This document shows, in pieces, positions 1 through 6,401 of a stretch of 10,032 bases of DNA; position 1 is the first letter of the stretch; every line of letters begins with the position of its first letter. Origin of the DNA: Chloroflexota bacterium (GTDB lineage Bacteria > Chloroflexota > Anaerolineae > Aggregatilineales > Phototrophicaceae). The translations under genes and the position numbers were made by a program. Below the pieces are notes generated by a model, which did not search any database, was not told where the DNA came from, and was given only the letters and a program-made list of their open reading frames with translations. Location of the stretch: assembly GCA_010092805.1 (NCBI GenBank), contig JAADYY010000643.1:1-10032 (forward strand). Direction: 5' to 3'.

Positions 1-1079
1 GGTGGGGGGGACTGTGGCTCGACGGTCGAGCGATCATCGAAGACGATGCCGCTGATCATCCCGGTGATCGTCGCCAGCGGCACCCGCTCCGGCGGGTTGC
101 CGAAGGCACCGCCCCGACTCGTGCCATATGCGACCACACCCCACATTTGCTCGCCCGATTGATCGAAGATGGGCATCGCCAGCACAGACTGCGCGTTGGC
201 AAGGCTGCTTTCGTGCGCGGCGGCAGTGCCATCAACCACAACCAACTGTGGGGTGTTGACAATGCCGCCGATCATGCCCTGGCCGTTGACAATCCCCTTG
301 ACTTGATCCAGCGGGTGGGTGCTGACGACCGGGCGCAGCATGGTGTCTTCTTTGCGGTAGATCGTGATCGAGTCGGTGCGGATCAACGCGCGCGACTGGT
401 TGATCAACCATTGCAAGCGGGCCACCATCGACGGCTGCTGGGCGACTTGCTTGGCCACATCGACCAGCGCGGGGACTTCGACCAGCAGTTGCGGCAAATT
501 GAGATCGACGGTGTGCTGCATCAACGCCAGCCGCATGACGAACTGCGCGATGTGCTGCTGCTGTAACATCGGCTCGGCGCGCCCGACAGGCTGGGCCGGC
601 TGCCCCGCCAGCATCGAGGCCAGCATGTTGCAGCGCTCGATGGTCTGGGTCGAAAATGTCAGCAAGCCCTGGTAACGTTGCTGGCGGCCTGGGCGCTCGG
701 TGGTTTCGGCCAGCACTTGCGCCAGCAGCATCACTTGCCAGGATGGATCGTTGATGATAAGAAAGCGTTCTTTGGTGAGCGCGGAACCGCTGGGCAGCGC
801 AATAAATTCGGTATTGTTCAGGCTGCGCGGGCGCACATCGGCTTCGCCCAGCACAGTGATCTTGCGGCTGTGACGTGCCAATTCGCCGTAGCTGGCCGCG
901 TACAGTTCAAACGATGAGAACGTCTGGACGCCCACAAACACATGCGGCTCAAACATGCTGCTGAGAATCGTCTGCTGAATCTGAGCGTTGAGCACGTTCA
1001 GCACATCAATCCCCTGCTGAAACAGCCGGTTGCTGTGGCTGGTTGCAATTAAGGAGAATAACGATGGGTCTGGTGGCAT
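1..1079 (-). CDS. DICT-GAF sensory/signalling protein, partial (C-terminus off the left edge)
   Basis: Translating the minus strand from the ATG at 1079 gives 359 uninterrupted codons that leave the window, so the end of the protein is missing. Residues about 40-160 match the DICT sensory domain as I know it: an FxGxQxFSSF-like opening near 48-57, a hydrophobic strand followed by GEADVRP (78-84), FLIINDP (106-112) and a late GLLTFS segment (138-143). Residues about 215-350 look like a GAF domain: a helix with INQSRALIRTDS, the strand ITIYRKED, GQGMIGGIV, SVLAMPIFDQSGE and a closing helix. No signal peptide or membrane segment is visible, so it is probably cytoplasmic. DICT domains usually sit beside GGDEF, kinase or response-regulator modules, and an output domain may lie beyond position 1. 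The start is firm: an in-frame TAA lies eight codons upstream, and AGGAG (1082-1086) sits 2 nt before the ATG, which is close. The gene is divergent from the dcw genes. The ligand is unknown. Confidence 0.85.
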   Translation of the reverse strand, partial: MPPDPSLFSLIATSHSNRLFQQGIDVLNVLNAQIQQTILSSMFEPHVFVGVQTFSSFELYAASYGELARHSRKITVLGEADVRPRSLNNTEFIALPSGSALTKERFLIINDPSWQVMLLAQVLAETTERPGRQQRYQGLLTFSTQTIERCNMLASMLAGQPAQPVGRAEPMLQQQHIAQFVMRLALMQHTVDLNLPQLLVEVPALVDVAKQVAQQPSMVARLQWLINQSRALIRTDSITIYRKEDTMLRPVVSTHPLDQVKGIVNGQGMIGGIVNTPQLVVVDGTAAAHESSLANAQSVLAMPIFDQSGEQMWGVVAYGTSRGGAFGNPPERVPLATITGMISGIVFDDRSTVEPQSPP

Positions 1080-1305
1080 CGCTCCTGGCCCTTCAACTTT
1101 AGGTTAACAGCTTTGGCTGTGTGCTAGTTAAGAATTGCCGCAGCACGTGTGAACGCAGTGTGCAAGTAAGCAGATACAGCAATTCTTGGTGACCTTTGAC
1201 CCTATCATAGCAGTGCTGATGCATTTTGCTGTCTTAAGTTTAGTGCTCTGAGATGAAAAATTGGAAAATTCTAACTTTTGCGTAGTATTATGAGTTATTT
1301 AAGGT
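1080..1305. promoter_or_regulatory. Leader/promoter region of the DICT-GAF gene with two inverted repeats
   Basis: This part of the divergent spacer is visibly richer in A and T than the genes around it. Read towards the DICT-GAF gene it holds a 5-bp hairpin, ACAGC/GCTGT with a 4-nt loop (1107-1120), and a perfect 9-bp inverted repeat, AAGAATTGC (1130-1138) and GCAATTCTT (1179-1187). The 9-bp repeat encloses a smaller GCAC/GTGC pair (1143-1146 and 1160-1163). The elements end about 25 and 50 nt before the ribosome binding site, so they could form a structured 5' leader or protein-binding sites. No convincing -35/-10 pair was found on the minus strand; CATAAT (1287-1292, minus strand) is a possible -10. 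The assignment as regulatory is inference. Confidence 0.35.
1261..1291 (+). promoter_or_regulatory. Weak candidate sigma-70-type promoter
   Basis: TTGGAA (1261-1266) and TATTAT (1286-1291) lie 19 nt apart. They match the -35 consensus at 4 of 6 positions and the -10 consensus at 5 of 6, in the most AT-rich part of the spacer. Transcription would start near 1298 and read a short ORF at 1306 and possibly the dcw side. The spacer is longer than the usual 17 nt, and AT-rich DNA gives such matches by chance, so this is only a candidate. Confidence 0.25.
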
Positions 1306-1416
1306 ATGACACCCACTAACCTGGGACTTTCAGACTATAAAACTGACGCTTATCAGCGTACGTCCGCCAACTTTGAGTTCCACAAGCTGTTGGCAAGGCT
1401 GCCGCACAAACATTGA
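1306..1416 (+). CDS. Possible small protein of 36 residues, function unknown
   Basis: An ATG at 1306 opens a 36-codon frame ending in TGA at 1414-1416. The peptide is mixed polar (begins MTPTNLGLSDYK, ends LLARLPHKH) and has no membrane segment or motif I recognise. An in-frame TAA sits two codons upstream, so the ATG is the only start. AAGG at 1301-1304 is 1 nt from the ATG, too close for a normal ribosome binding site, although a weak promoter-like pair lies just upstream. The frame could be a genuine small gene, the remnant of a longer decayed gene, or chance. Length and poor initiation context argue for caution. Confidence 0.15.
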   Translation: MTPTNLGLSDYKTDAYQRTSANFEFHKLLARLPHKH

Positions 1417-1747
1417 TAAATCAATAAGATGGGTGAAGCGCTCAATGAATGCGGTGATGTGATGGGGGGGTGAGTATGGCGTGTGGCTCGCACGCTGATG
1501 GCCTCAATGCGCTGTCGATGGCGTGAAATTGACGATGCAGCGCCGCTACAAGTATTTTAGCTATCGTTGTCATTTTCAACAATGGTATAACAATGATGTA
1601 ATGGTCATTCTAAAACCTCTAAGCGGCTGTGCGGCCTGCATTCATTTTGAGCTGGGGCGGTTGGAATCTGCGGCATATAGGTTAGGATGGTGGCAGTAGG
1701 CCGATTCAAACTTCGACCGTTCACAGCGCTGTTGTGGAGTGTATACG
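1417..1747. other. Intergenic stretch without a recognisable gene
   Basis: No supported ORF is found here on either strand. Visible structure is minor: a run of seven G (1464-1470), a 6-bp inverted repeat GCGCTG/CAGCGC (1509-1514 and 1538-1543), and AACAATG repeated 11 nt apart (1578-1584 and 1589-1595) around a -10-like TATAAC (1586-1591). A weak pair, TTGGAA (1661-1666) and TAGGAT (1683-1688) with a 16-nt spacer, could be a promoter for the small membrane-protein gene at 1748. None is strong enough to name as a functional site. Confidence 0.4.
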
Positions 1748-2068
1748 TTGAAAACGACGCTCAACATCCTCAGGGATCCAGCGTTCCAAAATCTGCTCAG
1801 TCTCATCAGCCTGTTACTCTCGGCACTCACATTTGTGCTCACCTTGCAGCAGCCGACCACGAATCGCCTCGCTACCACGCCGACAACCGCCACAACCCCA
1901 CCTGTGTTGATCATCGCGCTGGCCGCTGTCGTGCTGCTGGTGATCGTGGCGCTGCTGGCGCGGGCGCGCCGCGATACCGACTCCGGCAGACGCTCGATCC
2001 GCCCGATTCTGCTGGTGATCGCGGCGGTCGTTGGGCTTGCGACGCTGTGGATCGTGCTGGCGACTTAG
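1748..2068 (+). CDS. Small membrane protein with three predicted helices, function unknown
   Basis: This 106-residue frame encodes an almost wholly hydrophobic protein. There is a first membrane segment at about residues 14-35 (LLSLISLLLSALTFVL), a Thr/Pro-rich loop, a second at about 53-72 (LIIALAAVVLLVIVALLA), a short Arg-rich turn (RARRDTDSGRRS), and a third that ends at the C-terminus (ILLVIAAVVGLATLWIVLA). I do not recognise a family. I chose TTG at 1748 because GGAG (1736-1739) lies 8 nt ahead of it; the in-frame GTG at 1739 overlaps that ribosome binding site and would add only three residues. It occupies the place before rsmH where mraZ often lies, but it is nothing like MraZ. Base use is slightly less GC-biased in the first third. 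Co-transcription with the dcw genes is possible but not shown. Confidence 0.6.
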   Translation: MKTTLNILRDPAFQNLLSLISLLLSALTFVLTLQQPTTNRLATTPTTATTPPVLIIALAAVVLLVIVALLARARRDTDSGRRSIRPILLVIAAVVGLATLWIVLAT

Positions 2069-2094
2069 CCGGGTGATCGGCGCGCTGGCGATGG

Positions 2095-2123
2095 TCGCTG
2101 GTGAGCGGAAATGGTGCTAGAAT
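2095..2123 (+). promoter_or_regulatory. Candidate extended -10 promoter for the dcw operon
   Basis: TGCTAGAAT (2115-2123, reading TG-n-TAGAAT with the TG at 2115-2116) fits the extended -10 form TGnTATAAT with one mismatch. The hexamer 17 nt upstream (TCGCTG, 2095-2100) is a poor -35, as is common for extended -10 promoters. Transcription would start near 2130, about 23 nt before the ATG at 2153 of rsmH. If active, it excludes the upstream in-frame ATG at 2111 as the rsmH start. Assigned from pattern only. Confidence 0.45.
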
Positions 2124-2152
2124 CACGGTCAACTGGCGTGAGACGTGAACTG

Positions 2153-3115
2153 ATGCACATTCCCGTTCTACTTGATCCCATCCTTGATCACCTGCTGGCG
2201 CTCGACCGCCCGGTCACACGATTGATCGACGGCACTGTCGGCGCGGGGGGGCACAGCGCCGCGCTGCTCGAAGCGGGGGTTGAGCAAGTGCTGGGCCTGG
2301 ATCGCGATCCGACGGCGCTGAAGCTGGCGGCGGAACGGCTCGCCCCATTCGGCGTGCGTGCGCAGATCGTGCAGGCGAGTTACGCGCAGATGACCGTTGA
2401 AGCCGCCCGAATCGGCTGGGATGCGGTGGATGCGATCCTGCTGGACCTGGGCGTGTCGTCAATGCAACTCGATACGCCGGCGCGCGGCTTCGCGTTCCGC
2501 CACGAAGGGCCGCTCGACATGCGCTTTGACGCGGGCAGCCCCGGCACGACCGCCGCCGATCTGGTGAACACGCTGGATGAGGACGAACTCGCTGACCTGT
2601 TCTACCGCTACGGCGAAGATCCCGCCGGGCGCAAACTGGCGCGGGCGGTTGTGCGTGCGCGCCCGTACCAGACGACGCGCGAACTGGCCGCCGTGATCGA
2701 GGCGGCGGTGCCACCCCCGCGCCCCCGCGCCCGCCGCAAATCGCCCCATCAATCAACGATCCATCCCGCGACGCGCGTCTTTCAGGCGCTGCGGATTGCG
2801 GTCAATGATGAGCTGAATGTGCTGGAGCGCACGCTGCCCGCCGCCATCGATCTGCTGAAGCCGGGCGGGCGGCTGGCGGTGATCAGCTTTCACAGCCTGG
2901 AAGACCGGATCGCCAAGACGGCGTTCAAGCTGGCGAGCACGGACTGCATCTGCCCGCCGAAGGTGCCCGTCTGTGTGTGCGGTCACCGGGCCAGCGTGCG
3001 GCTGATCACGCGCAAGCCGCTGACCGCCACCGATGAAGAGATCACGCGCAACGCGCGCAGCCGCAGCGCCAAGTTACGGATTGTGGAGAAATTGGCCGAT
3101 GGCGAATTGGTTTGA
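2153..3115 (+). CDS. rsmH: 16S rRNA (cytosine-1402-N4)-methyltransferase RsmH (MraW)
   Basis: RsmH methylates N4 of C1402 in the decoding centre of 16S rRNA using S-adenosylmethionine. From ATG 2153 the protein is 320 residues, the usual family size, and begins with the family's HIPVLLDPIL opening. The SAM-binding loop is DGTVGAGGHS (26-35), followed by LGLDRDP (47-53), ILLDLGVSS (95-103), the RGFAFRHEGPLDMRFD segment (111-126), VFQALRIAVNDEL (209-221) and SFHSLEDR (245-252). A four-cysteine stretch, CICPP...VCVCGH (265-278), precedes the conserved ITRKPL. An in-frame ATG at 2111 would add 14 residues and has GGTGAG (2100-2105) before it, but that start overlaps the candidate promoter and the added residues are unlike the family, so 2153 is preferred; its own ribosome binding site is weak. 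The gene is first of the dcw run and overlaps ftsL by 17 nt. Confidence 0.95.
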   Translation: MHIPVLLDPILDHLLALDRPVTRLIDGTVGAGGHSAALLEAGVEQVLGLDRDPTALKLAAERLAPFGVRAQIVQASYAQMTVEAARIGWDAVDAILLDLGVSSMQLDTPARGFAFRHEGPLDMRFDAGSPGTTAADLVNTLDEDELADLFYRYGEDPAGRKLARAVVRARPYQTTRELAAVIEAAVPPPRPRARRKSPHQSTIHPATRVFQALRIAVNDELNVLERTLPAAIDLLKPGGRLAVISFHSLEDRIAKTAFKLASTDCICPPKVPVCVCGHRASVRLITRKPLTATDEEITRNARSRSAKLRIVEKLADGELV

Positions 3116-3575
3116 GCAGCATGTGCTGCAACCGGGCCACCGCCGCCCGCAGCGCCAGATCGCGGCGTTGGCGACGTTGGTATTGGTGGTCGGGATCATC
3201 ATCGGCGCGCTGTATCTGTCGCAGTCGTCGGCAACCTCGACGCTGGGGCGGCAGCTTGAGGAGATGATTGAGATTCGCAACAATCTGGAACAGCAAAACG
3301 AACAGCTCCGCGCCGAGATCGCCAGTTTGCGCAGCGTGCCGCGTCTGTTGGAGCGGGCGGCGGAACTCGGTTTCGCCCCGGCAAATCGTGATGAGATCGA
3401 GTATCTGGTCATCGATGGCTACAACCCCAACCGGGAGACGCTTGTGATCGACGTGGAACCGGAAGCCGAACCGCTGCCGGTCTACGACGAATCGTTTACG
3501 GGCTGGGTGCAGCAACAGTGGGATCTGTTTCGGGTGGAAATTGAAGCGTTCACGAGCCGAGGAGCGACACCGTGA
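3099..3575 (+). CDS. ftsL: FtsL/DivIC-like septum component
   Basis: The 158-residue protein has the single-pass layout of FtsL and DivIC: a basic cytoplasmic N-terminus (about 1-20), one membrane helix (about 21-41, IAALATLVLVVGIIIGALYL), then an extracytoplasmic coiled coil (about 46-81) rich in Glu, Gln and Leu (RQLEEMIEIRNNLEQQNEQL), followed by PRLLERAAELGFAPA. These proteins bridge FtsW-FtsI to FtsQ-type partners in the divisome. Sequence identity in the family is low, so the call rests on topology and position between rsmH and ftsI. The C-terminal acidic tail of about 50 residues after the coiled coil is longer than in many FtsL proteins. ATG 3099 is chosen because GGAGAA (3085-3090) precedes it; an upstream in-frame ATG at 3033 lies deep in rsmH. 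The stop codon overlaps the ftsI start as GTGA, which implies translational coupling. Confidence 0.8.
   Translation: MANWFEQHVLQPGHRRPQRQIAALATLVLVVGIIIGALYLSQSSATSTLGRQLEEMIEIRNNLEQQNEQLRAEIASLRSVPRLLERAAELGFAPANRDEIEYLVIDGYNPNRETLVIDVEPEAEPLPVYDESFTGWVQQQWDLFRVEIEAFTSRGATP
3559..3564 (+). promoter_or_regulatory. Ribosome binding site of ftsI
   Basis: GAGGAG ends 7 nt before GTG 3572, an ideal spacing. It fixes the unusual GTG start of ftsI inside the last codons of the ftsL-like gene. Confidence 0.7.
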
Positions 3576-5338
3576 CTCAAGGGCAGTTATCTGGACAGAT
3601 GCAGGGATGGTCGCCGCAGCAGCAGGAGCAGTTCCGGCGGCGGATGGCGGTCGTCGTTGTCGGCCTGCTGATTGCGAGTATGGTGGTGTTGGTGCGGTTG
3701 GCGTCGTTCCAGCGCCCGCTTGACCCGGAAGCGAACGCCTATCTGCAAAATTTGCGCGACGCCGGCTATCAGCAGACCCTTCAGCTTGGATCGGCGCGTG
3801 GCAGCATTTATGACCGCAACGGCGAACCGCTGGCCGTCAACATGCTGGAATACAGCGTCGGCATCAGCCCAAATTTGGTGAACGAGCCGCAGGTGGTGGC
3901 GCGGCAGCTTTCCGCAGAGCTGGGCCTGAACGAACTCTCGACGTTCAACGCACTCTCAACCGACTTGCCCTGGGTGGGGTTGGCCGATGAAGTCAGCGCG
4001 GAGGTGGGGCAGCGACTGCGGGCGCTCGATATTTTTGGGCTGACGATGGAAGCGCGCCCGCGCCGCAGCTACCCGCAGGGGACGCTGGCCGCGCATGTGG
4101 TCGGCTTCGTTGGCGCTAACGGTGTCGGCTATTTCGGGGTGGAAGGCTACTACAACGATCAGCTTTCCGGCGAAGTCCGCGAGCGGCAGGTGAGCAACAT
4201 CCCGTTCGAGCTGCCGCTCGTCGATTGGCAGCCAGATCGTGGTGCCGACATCGTGCTGACGATTGACCGCGATGTGCAGTACATCGTGGAAACGGAACTC
4301 GCCGCCGCCATCGACCGTTACAACGCGACCGCTGGCACGATCATCGTCATGAACCCGCGCAGCGGCGATATTCTGGGGATGGCGAACTGGCCGACCTTCG
4401 ACCCGAACGTTTACACCGTCGGGGTGGATGAGTGGCGCAACCCGGCGATCAGCGAGCAGTTTGAGCCGGGGTCGATCTTCAAGGTGGTGACGGTGGCGGC
4501 GGCGCTGGAAACCGGCGCGATCACGCCGGACTGGACCTACAACGATCAGGGCGTGCTGGAAATGGGCGGCATCACGATCCGCAACTGGGATCGCGCGGTG
4601 TACGGCACGGTCGATACGACTCAGGTGCTGGTGCAGTCGCTGAACGTGGGCGTGGCGACGATTTCGACGTTGATGGGGCCGACAGATTTTTACCGGATGC
4701 TGGATGCGTTCGGTGTGGGCAGCCAGACCAATGTCGATATGGAAGGCGAGGCCGCTGGGACGATGTTTGTGCCCGGCGACGCCGATTGGAGCGAGAGTAT
4801 GCTGGGTACCAACGCCTTCGGCCAGGGCGTGGCGGTGACCCCGCTGCAAATGCTCACCGCAGTTTCGGCCATCGCCAACGACGGGCGCATGATGCGGCCC
4901 AACATCGTCCACCAAACCATCAATGGCGACCGCGTGACCCTGATCCCGCCGTCGGGCCAGCGCTTGATCTCCGAGACGACGGCCCGGCAAGTCCGCGATA
5001 TGATGGTGGCGGTGGTGCGTGATGGCGTTGATGGGCGCGCATCGGTGGATGGTTACACGATTGCGGGCAAAACCGGCACCGCGCAGATCCCGACGCCGCT
5101 GGGCTACGACCCCAACGACGCGATTGCCTCGTTCGTCGGGTTCCTACCCGCTGACGACCCGCAATTGAGCATTCTCGTGAAGCTGGACCGCCCAAATGAA
5201 TATTGGGGCGCACGAACCGCCGCGCCCACGTTTCAGCGGCTGGCCGAGCGGCTGGTGATCGCGCTGGAAATTCCGACAGATGCGGTGCGGGCGCAGCTCG
5301 CGCAGGCGGGCGGCTCGGTCGATAACATCCGCCGCTGA
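3572..5338 (+). CDS. ftsI: Septal peptidoglycan transpeptidase FtsI (class B penicillin-binding protein)
   Basis: FtsI cross-links septal peptidoglycan made by FtsW. The 588-residue protein starts with a Gln-rich cytoplasmic tail, one membrane anchor (about 25-43, MAVVVVGLLIASMVVLVRL) and the dimerisation-domain opening RGSIYDRNG (76-84). The transpeptidase domain carries the three active-site motifs in order: SIFK (nucleophile Ser301, Lys304), SLN (356-358) and KTGTAQ (Lys500-Gly502). EPGSIFKV and the motif spacing are typical of class B enzymes. No PASTA repeats follow; the chain ends about 85 residues after KTG. The GTG start lies in a GTGA overlap with the upstream gene. It could in principle be another class B enzyme such as an elongation PBP2, but its place beside ftsL and ftsW supports the division role. 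murE and murF do not follow it. Confidence 0.95.
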   Translation: MTQGQLSGQMQGWSPQQQEQFRRRMAVVVVGLLIASMVVLVRLASFQRPLDPEANAYLQNLRDAGYQQTLQLGSARGSIYDRNGEPLAVNMLEYSVGISPNLVNEPQVVARQLSAELGLNELSTFNALSTDLPWVGLADEVSAEVGQRLRALDIFGLTMEARPRRSYPQGTLAAHVVGFVGANGVGYFGVEGYYNDQLSGEVRERQVSNIPFELPLVDWQPDRGADIVLTIDRDVQYIVETELAAAIDRYNATAGTIIVMNPRSGDILGMANWPTFDPNVYTVGVDEWRNPAISEQFEPGSIFKVVTVAAALETGAITPDWTYNDQGVLEMGGITIRNWDRAVYGTVDTTQVLVQSLNVGVATISTLMGPTDFYRMLDAFGVGSQTNVDMEGEAAGTMFVPGDADWSESMLGTNAFGQGVAVTPLQMLTAVSAIANDGRMMRPNIVHQTINGDRVTLIPPSGQRLISETTARQVRDMMVAVVRDGVDGRASVDGYTIAGKTGTAQIPTPLGYDPNDAIASFVGFLPADDPQLSILVKLDRPNEYWGARTAAPTFQRLAERLVIALEIPTDAVRAQLAQAGGSVDNIRR

Positions 5339-5358
5339 GCGCGGCTTTGCTGATGTAC

Positions 5359-5364
5359 GGAGGG
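5359..5364 (+). promoter_or_regulatory. Ribosome binding site ahead of mraY, spaced for an out-of-frame ATG
   Basis: GGAGGG is the only strong ribosome binding site in the ftsI-mraY gap. It is 6 nt from an ATG at 5371, which is out of frame with mraY and opens a 13-codon ORF (5371-5412). It is 20 nt from the in-frame mraY ATG at 5385, farther than is usual. Confidence 0.6.
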
Positions 5365-5370
5365 CTTCGG

Positions 5371-5398
5371 ATGGACAACAGCGAATGGACAACGGCTT
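5371..5398 (+). repeat. Imperfect 14-nt tandem duplication at the mraY start
   Basis: ATGGACAAC occurs at 5371 and again at 5385, and each copy is followed by a purine and then GC (AGCGA versus GGCTT). The unit is 14 nt, not a multiple of three, so the first ATG is out of frame with mraY while the second is in frame. Confidence 0.7.
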
Positions 5399-6401
5399 GC
5401 CAATTGCACTGACGTTTGGGGTGTTGGCGTTCTTGCTCGGCGTGATTTGGGGTGGGCCGTTCGTCGAGGTGCTGCGGCGGCTCAAGGTGGGTAAGCAGAT
5501 TCGCGTCGAACTGGCCGAGGGGCATCAAAAGAAGGCCGGGACGCCGACGATGGGCGGCATCATGATCGTGGTGCCCGTGATCGTGCTGGTGATCGCGCTG
5601 AATCTCGTCAGTCTGGTGCGCGAAGTCACCGGGCCGAGTATTCTGCTGCCGCTGTTTGTGCTGTTCGGGTTCGCGGTGCTGGGCGCGGTCGATGATTGGG
5701 AAGGGATCATCCGGTCGCGCGGGCGGCCCATCGGTGAGGGCTTGAGCGGGCGCGCCAAATTCGCCGGGCAGGTTGTGCTGGCGACCATCGCCGCGCTGAT
5801 CATCGCGTTGTACGACGGCGGGTTTCAGTTCGCCAACGAGATGTTTGTGCCGCTGCTGGGCTTTTCGATTCCGCTGGCACCACCGCTGTTCATTGTGATC
5901 ACGGTGTTCATCATCGTCGGCACCTCTAACGCGCTCAACTTCACCGACGGCATGGACGGCCTGGCGGGGATCATCACCGCGAGCGCGTTCGCCGCTTACG
6001 GCATCATCGCCTTTTTGCAGGGGCAAATCTTTTTGGTGCAGTTGTGTTTCATTCTGGTAGGAGCGTGCTTCGCGTTTCTGTGGTATAACGCACACCCGGC
6101 GCAAATGTTCATGGGCGACACGGGGTCGCTGGCGTTAGGGGCGACTCTGGGCACTGTCGCGGTGATGACGGGCCAATGGCTGCTGCTGCCGGTGATCGCG
6201 ATTGTGCCGGTGGCCGAGATCATCTCGGTGATTTTGCAGGTCACGTATTTCCGCACGACCAAAGGCCAACGCCTGTTTCGGATGGCACCGCTGCATCATC
6301 ATTTTGAACTGCTGGGCTGGAGCGAAACGCAGATCGTCCAGCGCTTCTGGTTGGTGGGCTTGCTGAGCGCGATGGTTGGGGTTGCGTTGGCACTGGTATG
6401 A
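5385..6401 (+). CDS. mraY: Phospho-N-acetylmuramoyl-pentapeptide transferase MraY
   Basis: MraY transfers phospho-MurNAc-pentapeptide from UDP to undecaprenyl phosphate, giving lipid I at the inner face of the membrane. From ATG 5385 the protein is 338 residues with about ten hydrophobic segments. Family motifs are present: KKAGTPTMGGI near residue 50, the Asp pair at 103-104 (AVDDWEG), NFTDGMDGLAG (185-195), FMGDTGSLALG (from 242) and the PLHHHFELLGW motif (His304-306). The Asp-pair motif is usually DDxxK; here the lysine position is Gly107. NFTDGMDG replaces the commoner NLTDGLDG. The start is chosen because the earlier in-frame residues lie within ftsI or the spacer and resemble no MraY; the ribosome binding site is 20 nt away and better placed for an out-of-frame ATG. 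The stop overlaps the murD start as ATGA. Confidence 0.94.
   Translation: MDNGLPIALTFGVLAFLLGVIWGGPFVEVLRRLKVGKQIRVELAEGHQKKAGTPTMGGIMIVVPVIVLVIALNLVSLVREVTGPSILLPLFVLFGFAVLGAVDDWEGIIRSRGRPIGEGLSGRAKFAGQVVLATIAALIIALYDGGFQFANEMFVPLLGFSIPLAPPLFIVITVFIIVGTSNALNFTDGMDGLAGIITASAFAAYGIIAFLQGQIFLVQLCFILVGACFAFLWYNAHPAQMFMGDTGSLALGATLGTVAVMTGQWLLLPVIAIVPVAEIISVILQVTYFRTTKGQRLFRMAPLHHHFELLGWSETQIVQRFWLVGLLSAMVGVALALV

Noticed and set aside
147..917. Plus-strand open frames at 147-566, 364-675 and 678-917
   Set aside because: They lie opposite the continuous minus-strand DICT-GAF frame, which has recognisable domains and a ribosome binding site. None shows a motif or a good start.
1346..1359. ACGCT-TATC-AGCGT hairpin as a terminator
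   Set aside because: The stem is only 5 bp and no T-run follows on either strand.
1567..1591. TTGTCA ... TATAAC as a promoter
   Set aside because: The hexamers are separated by only 13 nt, too short for a sigma-70 promoter.
1687..2076. 129-codon plus-strand frame overlapping the small membrane-protein gene
   Set aside because: Its peptide is low-complexity Arg/Ala-rich. The overlapping frame has a ribosome binding site and clear membrane helices, which a chance frame rarely gives with this regularity.
4920..6104. 394-codon open frame on the minus strand across ftsI and mraY
   Set aside because: Low-complexity His/Arg/Gln-rich peptide that spans two genes and their spacer; typical antisense shadow.
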